From CAZKBP01 sp964551015 (GTDB taxonomy: Bacteria > Bacteroidota > Bacteroidia > Cytophagales > Microscillaceae): DNA of 19,672 nucleotides. How positions within the stretch are numbered: position 1 is the stretch's first letter; every line of letters begins with the position of its first letter. Under the pieces are notes generated by a model. The model saw only the letters and a list, made by a program, of their open reading frames with translations. It was not told the DNA's origin and did not search any database. The stretch covers positions 1 through 19,672 of the forward strand of contig CAZKBP010000060.1 of the NCBI GenBank assembly GCA_964551015.1. The letters are read 5' to 3'. Of this stretch, positions 15,436-19,672 are shown piece by piece. Position numbers and translations under genes: made by a program.

Positions 15436-16821
15436 ATGAAAGCTATTATCTGCTTCTGGATACTCGTCTGGCTCGGGATGGGGGCTTTGCCTGTTCTAAG
15501 CCAAAATCAGGAAAATGCTTACCCTCGCTTTCAGTTTCTAAGAGCCCAAGAGGATTATCAGTTCTTATCCCAAAAGCAGACACGAAGCACCTGGGAGAAA
15601 CTGAAATACATTCCTTTATCCAAAGATCGTTCGGACATTTATCTCAGCCTGGGCGGAGATATACGTACAGAAGCCCAGGCACTTATCAATGAAAATTGGA
15701 GCAGGGGTCAGGACAATATTGGTATCATTTACCAACGCTTTATGGCGCATACGGACTGGCATTTGAGCCAGAGCTTCCGAATCTTCGGGCAGCTCAAGAG
15801 CGGCTTTACCATCAATCGCAACGGGGAGCCAATCCCGCTGGACCAAGACCTGCTGGATGTACATCAGCTATTTGTAGAATTCAAATGGGGAGCTTCTCGC
15901 CTCCAAATTGGAAGAAAAGAGCTGTGGTATGGCTCCCGACGCCTGATTAGTATTCGGGAAGGAACCAACGTGCGGCAATCTTTTGACGGAGGGCGCTGGA
16001 TTTGGGAAAAGCCCAACCATAGATTGGACGCGCTTTTTTATCTGTACAATCCTCAACGAACCGGAGCTTTTGACAATAACATCAACGACGAACGCAAGCT
16101 CTGGGGTCTGTACTATGTATGGAACGTGGCCCCTCAGCAGTCCTTGAATTTTGATTTTTATTACTTAGGGGTAGACAACCAAGAGCCATCTTTTGAGGCT
16201 GGAAGCCTACACGAAACCCGCCACTCGCTGGGTATCCGGCACTGGGGAAAAAGCGGAAATTTTTCTTACAATCACGAGGCAGTTTACCAATTTGGAAAAT
16301 TCGGCCAGCAAGCTATTCGAGCTTGGACGGCCTCGATTGAGCTGTATTATGGCTTGCCTTCTCTTAGGCTGAAGCCCAAGCTTGGGCTAAAAGCCGAGGT
16401 CATCAGTGGAGACCAGAACGCGGAGGATGGCAAGCTGCAGACTTTTAACCCCCTCTATCCGCGTGGCGGGTACTTTGGCTTACTGGCTCTGATCGGGCCT
16501 GCCAATTTGATTGATCTGCATCCCTCTCTGAGCTTGGATTTGGGCAAAGGCTGGGAGTTGAATTTGGATTGGGACGCCTTCTGGCGCTACCGATCAGAAG
16601 ATGGGATTTATTTCCCTTCGGGAAGATTAAATGTACCCAGTGGTGGCTTCAGATCACATTTCATCGGGCATCAGCTAGGGGGAGAGGTCGTGTGGGGTCT
16701 GAATCGTTTTCTGCAGTTAGAGGCTTCTTGTTTTTATTTTGTCCCCGGTGATTTTATCAAAGATACCACCGAGGGGGCGGATTTGTGGCAGATAGGCACT
16801 TCTATCAATTTTAAGTTTTGA
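15436..16821 (+). CDS. Alginate-export-family outer-membrane protein
   Basis: A 461-residue beta-barrel protein. A signal peptide covers about residues 1-22 (LPVLSQ). The motif FVEFKWGASRLQIGRKELWYG and the following VRQSFDGGRWIW are hallmarks of the AlgE-like alginate export family; seen here as RLQIGRKELWYGSRRL and QSFDG. Alternating aromatic/hydrophobic strands run through the rest, and the last residue is Phe, as usual for barrel proteins assembled by BAM. Family members outside Pseudomonas rarely export alginate and often act as porins for small substrates, so the name should not be read as a function. The ATG lies 3 bp after the YdcZ-type gene stop. It is the last gene of the + strand set. 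Confidence 0.9.
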   Translation: MKAIICFWILVWLGMGALPVLSQNQENAYPRFQFLRAQEDYQFLSQKQTRSTWEKLKYIPLSKDRSDIYLSLGGDIRTEAQALINENWSRGQDNIGIIYQRFMAHTDWHLSQSFRIFGQLKSGFTINRNGEPIPLDQDLLDVHQLFVEFKWGASRLQIGRKELWYGSRRLISIREGTNVRQSFDGGRWIWEKPNHRLDALFYLYNPQRTGAFDNNINDERKLWGLYYVWNVAPQQSLNFDFYYLGVDNQEPSFEAGSLHETRHSLGIRHWGKSGNFSYNHEAVYQFGKFGQQAIRAWTASIELYYGLPSLRLKPKLGLKAEVISGDQNAEDGKLQTFNPLYPRGGYFGLLALIGPANLIDLHPSLSLDLGKGWELNLDWDAFWRYRSEDGIYFPSGRLNVPSGGFRSHFIGHQLGGEVVWGLNRFLQLEASCFYFVPGDFIKDTTEGADLWQIGTSINFKF

Positions 16822-16836
16822 ATGCTCAGCAGCATT
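16821..16836 (+). terminator. Possible weak terminator hairpin after the porin gene
   Basis: AATGCT-CAGC-AGCATT begins at the stop codon itself. The stem is short and the downstream tract (TGGATGCTTGTTTG) is only modestly T-rich, so function is doubtful. Confidence 0.3.
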
Positions 16837-17209
16837 TGGATGCTTGTTTGACTTGAAAGCCCCCGATCTCAAGACCAAGCAGATGACTCGAGGCAGAGAA
16901 AAACTGTAAAAGATATGCTTTCTGGCAGATCAGATATTTCTTCTTATTTCGGTGTGTAGAGATACCGAATCTAACTGTAATCCAAAAATTAAATCTTTTT
17001 GAGCTCACTCAAAAGTTAACCTCCACCTCCACGGTCTGTCCCCCGACAGACCCTAGCTAAACCATCTACTTGAACCTCTTTTGTTGTGAGCGGTTCAGTG
17101 CTATCAGCAGACAGCCCACGAGTTGCTAAATAGGAAATAAATTGTGCTAATAACCTCTGGCTGGCTCTTTTGCTTTCTAATCATTGATATAATTATCTTT
17201 CAAAGATAT
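16837..17209. other. Intergenic region with hairpins, no gene seen
   Basis: This 370-bp stretch lies between the porin gene (+) and the unknown membrane protein gene (-), which converge on it. I see no plausible coding frame. It contains an imperfect CTTTTTGAG/CTCAAAAG hairpin near 16995-17015 and the strong hairpin at 17033-17052 listed separately. A perfect 15-nt palindrome TATCTTT-C-AAAGATA lies at 17194-17208, just past the stop codon of the minus-strand gene. Confidence 0.45.
17033..17052. repeat. Perfect 8-bp hairpin with CCCC loop
   Basis: GGTCTGTC-CCCC-GACAGACC is a compact perfect stem with a tetraloop between two converging transcription units. There is no T-run on either side. It has the compactness of a REP-type unit but shares no sequence with the TTCC-apex repeat. 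Confidence 0.5.
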
Positions 17210-17998
17210 TTAGTTAGCAATTTTCATCTTTGCTTTTATTTCCTCTACTAAAACCGAAGGAGACCGCTCGGAAATGCCTTCGTAGATCAATTCAATGTGG
17301 CTAAGTTCCGACTCTTTAAGCTCAAAACGTAGGCGTACCACGCGAGCCAGTTGGCTATCCGTGGCTCGCTTGCTGAGCAGTAGAGTGGTATCACCAGACT
17401 TGTCAGAAGAAAGAAAACTAATCTCTTCTTTTTTGATATAATCTTCTTGAACATTAGAGAGCTTAGATCGAGGGATGACGAAGCCCCGGTTACGCTTATA
17501 ATCCACCAAGAGTAGGGTATCTTGGTTGAAGGCCAGGTTGAAACGATGACCTTCATCCTTGGGAAGAAATAAATGCTGAGGGTCTATCAATAACTGATCG
17601 CAAAGACCTTTGAGCCGAGCTTGAGCCAAGGCTCGCAAATCATTGCTGGTAGCCGGATTAGCGTAAACATAGATCAGAAAGAGCAAAAACCAACCGCCCA
17701 CCAATATGGTCAAAGCCGCTCCTGAGAGAAGAATTTGCCCAAGGATTCCGCTTGGCCAGAGCCACCTCCATAAAAAGAACAGTCCGGTGGCAAAGCCCAG
17801 ACCAATCAATAAATAGGGCAGGGCGAGCCGAAAGCTTTTATAAGAACGAATTTTTCGGCTTTGTTTTTTGTAAGAGAGAGGTTTGATGATTTCCATTTTT
17901 GTCTCCACAGCATGCTTTGAGTCAGCCATTGGCTCAGGAATTTTCTCAGAAAATGCCTGAAAAGTAAGTACAAAAAGCAGAGCCGGTAAGATGTGCAT
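17210..17998 (-). CDS. Unknown two-helix membrane protein
   Basis: A 262-residue protein of no family I recognise. Residues 1-17 are a hydrophobic signal-like segment ending FQAFSEK. A basic stretch (KKQSRKIRSYKSFR) precedes two membrane helices at about 58-81 and 86-112. The remaining 150 residues are soluble and mixed alpha/beta, with a repeated pattern of hydrophobic strands such as TLLLVDYKRNRGFVIP and DTTLLLSKR. The C-terminus is a helix rich in Lys and Glu. The layout would suit a membrane-anchored domain facing the cytoplasm or periplasm. The gene lies 40 bp after the small acidic ORF on the same strand, so the two probably share a promoter. The start is the ATG at 17998. Confidence 0.7.
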   Translation of the reverse strand: MHILPALLFVLTFQAFSEKIPEPMADSKHAVETKMEIIKPLSYKKQSRKIRSYKSFRLALPYLLIGLGFATGLFFLWRWLWPSGILGQILLSGAALTILVGGWFLLFLIYVYANPATSNDLRALAQARLKGLCDQLLIDPQHLFLPKDEGHRFNLAFNQDTLLLVDYKRNRGFVIPRSKLSNVQEDYIKKEEISFLSSDKSGDTTLLLSKRATDSQLARVVRLRFELKESELSHIELIYEGISERSPSVLVEEIKAKMKIAN

Positions 17999-18038
17999 GA
18001 AGATAAACTTTTAGGCTAATTAAAATAAATAAAAAAGG

Positions 18039-18242
18039 CTATTCTGTTTCAAATTTAGGCCATCCTTTCTTCTGATGGGCATATTGTAAATAGGCCAACA
18101 GTTGCCTGCGGCTAATGCGTTGATTAAAGCGTTTGAAAACATCCGAAAGTTCGGCTCCACTCAGAGAGGCGTCTGACTGGGCTGCTAGCCAAGCCACAAA
18201 ATCCTCTTCCTCTTCAAATTCTGCCTCTATAGTAGCCCCCAC
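18039..18242 (-). CDS. Small hypothetical protein, possibly 5'-truncated
   Basis: A 67-residue frame that can start only at the GTG at 18242, because no ATG is available before a TAG inside the repeat. The N-terminal half is very acidic (EAEFEEEEDF). The C-terminal half is basic (FKRFNQRISRRQLLAYLQ) and looks like two amphipathic helices. No family is recognised. The start codon lies 3 bp from the edge of repeat copy 2, so the repeat either replaced the original 5' end or provides the leader; a G-rich run from the repeat edge sits where a ribosome site would be. It precedes the unknown membrane-protein gene by 40 bp. It may be real or a remnant. Confidence 0.45.
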   Translation of the reverse strand: MGATIEAEFEEEEDFVAWLAAQSDASLSGAELSDVFKRFNQRISRRQLLAYLQYAHQKKGWPKFETE

Positions 18243-18244
18243 AT

Positions 18245-18337
18245 ACCCCCTCTGCGAAGATTCCTATCTTCGCAGGTTATACGAGCAAGATTCCTATCTT
18301 GATTTATGATTTGTGCTAAGTTTCCAAACTTAGCACA
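18245..18337. repeat. Multi-hairpin interspersed repeat, copy 2
   Basis: Positions 18245-18304 match 4261-4320 at 59 of 60 bases. The single change, at 18254, restores full pairing of the first hairpin, CTGCGAAGAT-TCCT-ATCTTCGCAG (18252-18275). The second hairpin is at 18286-18301. The mirror hairpin of copy 1 is missing, leaving only a short spacer. The final palindrome, 18312-18337, has 12-bp arms TGTGCTAAGTTT and AAACTTAGCACA around CC, whereas copy 1 has GG at the centre. Confidence 0.85.
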
Positions 18338-18467
18338 GGTTGGTAATCATCTTTGAAGTAAATCTATCCGTTAGCTGGTCTTGGAAGTTGCTTTGTACGC
18401 AATCCAAAGCTTGTTAGTGGGCTTGATCTAATTAAAGATAGTCAAAGTTTCTATCACGTCAAAAACT
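18338..18467. other. Non-coding stretch with two small hairpins
   Basis: GCTTTG (18390-18395) pairs with CAAAGC (18405-18410). AAAGTTT (18444-18450) pairs with AAACTTT (18463-18469), overlapping the stop of the small minus-strand frame that follows. The second could end a transcript coming from the integrase side, being AT-rich with a T-rich flank. No coding frame is visible. Confidence 0.35.
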
Positions 18468-18680
18468 TTACTTAATCTGTGCCTGCACTTCTTCTGCCCT
18501 TACATTCATATGCCCGGCAAACTCTTGGACGTTGCCGAGGTTCGTATCCAAGAGATCAGGGATGATTCCCAGTTTGCCCATTTCCTCGAGGGGGAAGCAG
18601 CGCAGATTAATCCTGAGGACGAAAACCGAGCGGGTGAGTTTGGGATTTAGGTGTCGCCGAATTGTTCTTAGAGGTAAGCG
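18468..18680 (-). pseudogene. Possible remnant ORF in frame behind the integrase stop
   Basis: After the integrase TGA (18681-18683) the same minus-strand frame stays open for 70 codons to the TAA at 18468-18470. The only useful ATG is at 18581, which would give 37 residues beginning MGKLGIIPDLLDTNLGNV and ending in an acidic helix. Its composition is visibly less AT-rich than the integrase, so it may be a fragment of an older gene interrupted by the element rather than an integrase extension. No family is recognised, and a chance open frame is possible. The + strand frame at 18532-18747 is less protein-like. Confidence 0.3.
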
Positions 18681-19526
18681 TCATAAATCATCGAGTGGAC
18701 TCTTGATTTTGGATTTTGATATATCTGTAATATGCGTATATACCTGAGTAGTTTTGAGGGAAGTATGCCCGAGAAGTTCTTGTACATAGCGGATGTCGGT
18801 ACCGTTTTCTACCAAATGGGTGGCAAAACTGTGCCTGAGTATGTGCGGGCTCACTGGCCTTTGAATGCCTGCCTTTTGAGAGGTTTTCTTTACAATATTT
18901 TGAATACTTTTGGCCGAATACTGCTCTTTTGTCTGTCCGGCAAATAAGTACTTTCGGGGTTTGTATTCTTTGAAATAAGCTCTCAAATCACTCAGCAAAA
19001 CAGGCGATAACATTACATTTCTGTCTTTTTGTCCTTTGCCATTTCTGATATGAATCAGCATATTTTCAGAATCGATATCTGTTATTTGAAGGTTCAAAAC
19101 TTCGGAAAGACGCAGGCCTGCCCCATAGAGTAATTTTAATATACAGAGATGTTTCAGGTTATCAGTTGCCTCGAGCATTTTTTTGACTTCCTGCTGAGTG
19201 ATGTACTTAGGTAAAGTACTTTTTTTTCTTTTAGGATACAGGTAAAACAGGTTAAGTTTCTTACCATAAATCAGCTCATAAAACTTAGCAATCGTACCCA
19301 GCATTTGTTTTTGATAGGCATCGCTAATTTTTTCAACTTTGAGTAAATGGGCTATGTAATTCTCTATATTTTTTTCGGAAACATCCTTTAGTTCATACTT
19401 TTCAAAGGCTTTGAGAAATTTAGCCAAACAGTTTCCGTACGTCTTGATTGTACTTTGGGCGTAGCGTTGTATGGAGAGCTTTTGCCTGAACTTTGAAACT
19501 AAATCCTGAATAACCAGATGCGACAT
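18681..19526 (-). CDS. Tyrosine recombinase / integrase (XerC/D-like)
   Basis: A 281-residue site-specific recombinase from the ATG at 19526 (MSHLVIQD); a longer frame to 19616 adds unlikely hydrophobic residues. The N-terminal SAM-like core-binding domain covers about 1-95 (AQSTIKTYGNCLAKF). The catalytic domain has Arg in LLYGAGLRLSEVLNL, Lys in RNGKGQKDR, HxxR in HILRHSFATHL, His in LLGHTS and the nucleophile Tyr in TTQVYTHI, so all six signature residues are present. It is compact and resembles the integron-integrase-like and Xer-like enzymes of Bacteroidota. There are no phage genes or cassette array in view. Its AT-rich composition and position at the window end suggest a mobile element or integration hot spot extending right. 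Confidence 0.92.
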   Translation of the reverse strand: MSHLVIQDLVSKFRQKLSIQRYAQSTIKTYGNCLAKFLKAFEKYELKDVSEKNIENYIAHLLKVEKISDAYQKQMLGTIAKFYELIYGKKLNLFYLYPKRKKSTLPKYITQQEVKKMLEATDNLKHLCILKLLYGAGLRLSEVLNLQITDIDSENMLIHIRNGKGQKDRNVMLSPVLLSDLRAYFKEYKPRKYLFAGQTKEQYSAKSIQNIVKKTSQKAGIQRPVSPHILRHSFATHLVENGTDIRYVQELLGHTSLKTTQVYTHITDISKSKIKSPLDDL

Positions 19527-19658
19527 TCGTAATACAATTTTTTTTATAGATATAAATATATGTCCTAGCGAGCTTAAAGGCAAGAAAATTGGGGATAAAC
19601 AGAGTATTTTGCACAATTGGATAAACGAACCTTCTAAAGATAAAATAAACGAATGTCG
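19521..19658. promoter_or_regulatory. Inverted and direct repeats upstream of the integrase
   Basis: CGACATTCGT (19521-19530, overlapping the integrase ATG) recurs inverted as ACGAATGTCG (19649-19658). ATAAACGAA occurs directly at 19621-19629 and 19646-19654, the second overlapping the inverted copy. Such paired short sites next to a tyrosine recombinase gene could be recombinase-binding sites or autoregulatory operators. Confidence 0.4.
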
Positions 19659-19672
19659 TATATTCAGGTGTT

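Noticed and set aside
18354..18425. Integron attC site near the integrase
   Set aside because: GTTAG strings and a 6-bp hairpin occur, but the complementary outer arms expected of attC do not pair.
18532..18747. 71-residue + strand ORF overlapping the integrase end
   Set aside because: It overlaps the integrase C-terminus antisense, is Arg/Ser-rich, and has no recognisable feature.

Overview
The window looks like a chromosome segment of a Bacteroidota bacterium, plausibly of the Saprospirales/Cytophagales type. The genus cannot be fixed from sequence alone. The case rests on the absence of Shine-Dalgarno sites at most starts, a short Crp/Fnr-like regulator of the form common in this phylum, a secreted TPR histidine kinase with a HisKA_2-like core, and YceI, DoxX and alginate-export-type proteins. 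Base composition is mixed. Most genes are moderately GC-rich, while the NTPase gene (410-2503), the small ORF near 4478-4858 and the integrase end (18681-19672) are visibly AT-richer, as expected of acquired DNA.

Layout. 1-310 is G-rich, has no convincing gene, and opens with a long G.U-containing hairpin. 410-2503 (-) encodes a stand-alone NACHT/STAND-type NTPase, a possible defence gene. 2812-4224 (-) holds a short-chain dehydrogenase behind a Crp/Fnr-family regulator. 4261-4375 is a multi-hairpin repeat, followed by an AT-rich ORF with an in-frame TAG and a short tandem repeat. 5048-10645 is a signalling block: a receiver-GAF-sigma54 activator (-), an AraC-type regulator (+) and a secreted TPR histidine kinase (-), the last two convergent. 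11015-16821 (+) is a set of six genes: secreted isochorismatase-fold hydrolase, lipoprotein amidohydrolase, YceI protein, DoxX protein, YdcZ-type membrane protein and alginate-export-type porin. 17210-18242 (-) is a two-gene unit of unknown function. A second copy of the hairpin repeat lies at 18245-18337. 18681-19526 (-) is a tyrosine recombinase.

How the parts may fit. The kinase lacks a receiver and the sigma54 activator carries one, so they could form a two-component pair, with the AraC gene as a target or co-regulator. This is inferred from position only. The six-gene + strand set has an envelope theme: secreted and lipid-anchored hydrolases, an outer-membrane barrel and two small inner-membrane proteins. 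It suggests uptake and breakdown, or detoxification, of a small amide or carboxylate compound whose identity is not visible.

The most unusual feature is the repeat. Two copies 14 kb apart share 59 of 60 positions in their left part, which contains two TTCC-apex hairpins. A terminal near-palindrome has its centre inverted between the copies, and one copy carries an extra mirror hairpin that makes a perfect 37-nt palindrome. Both copies sit just upstream of minus-strand reading frames.
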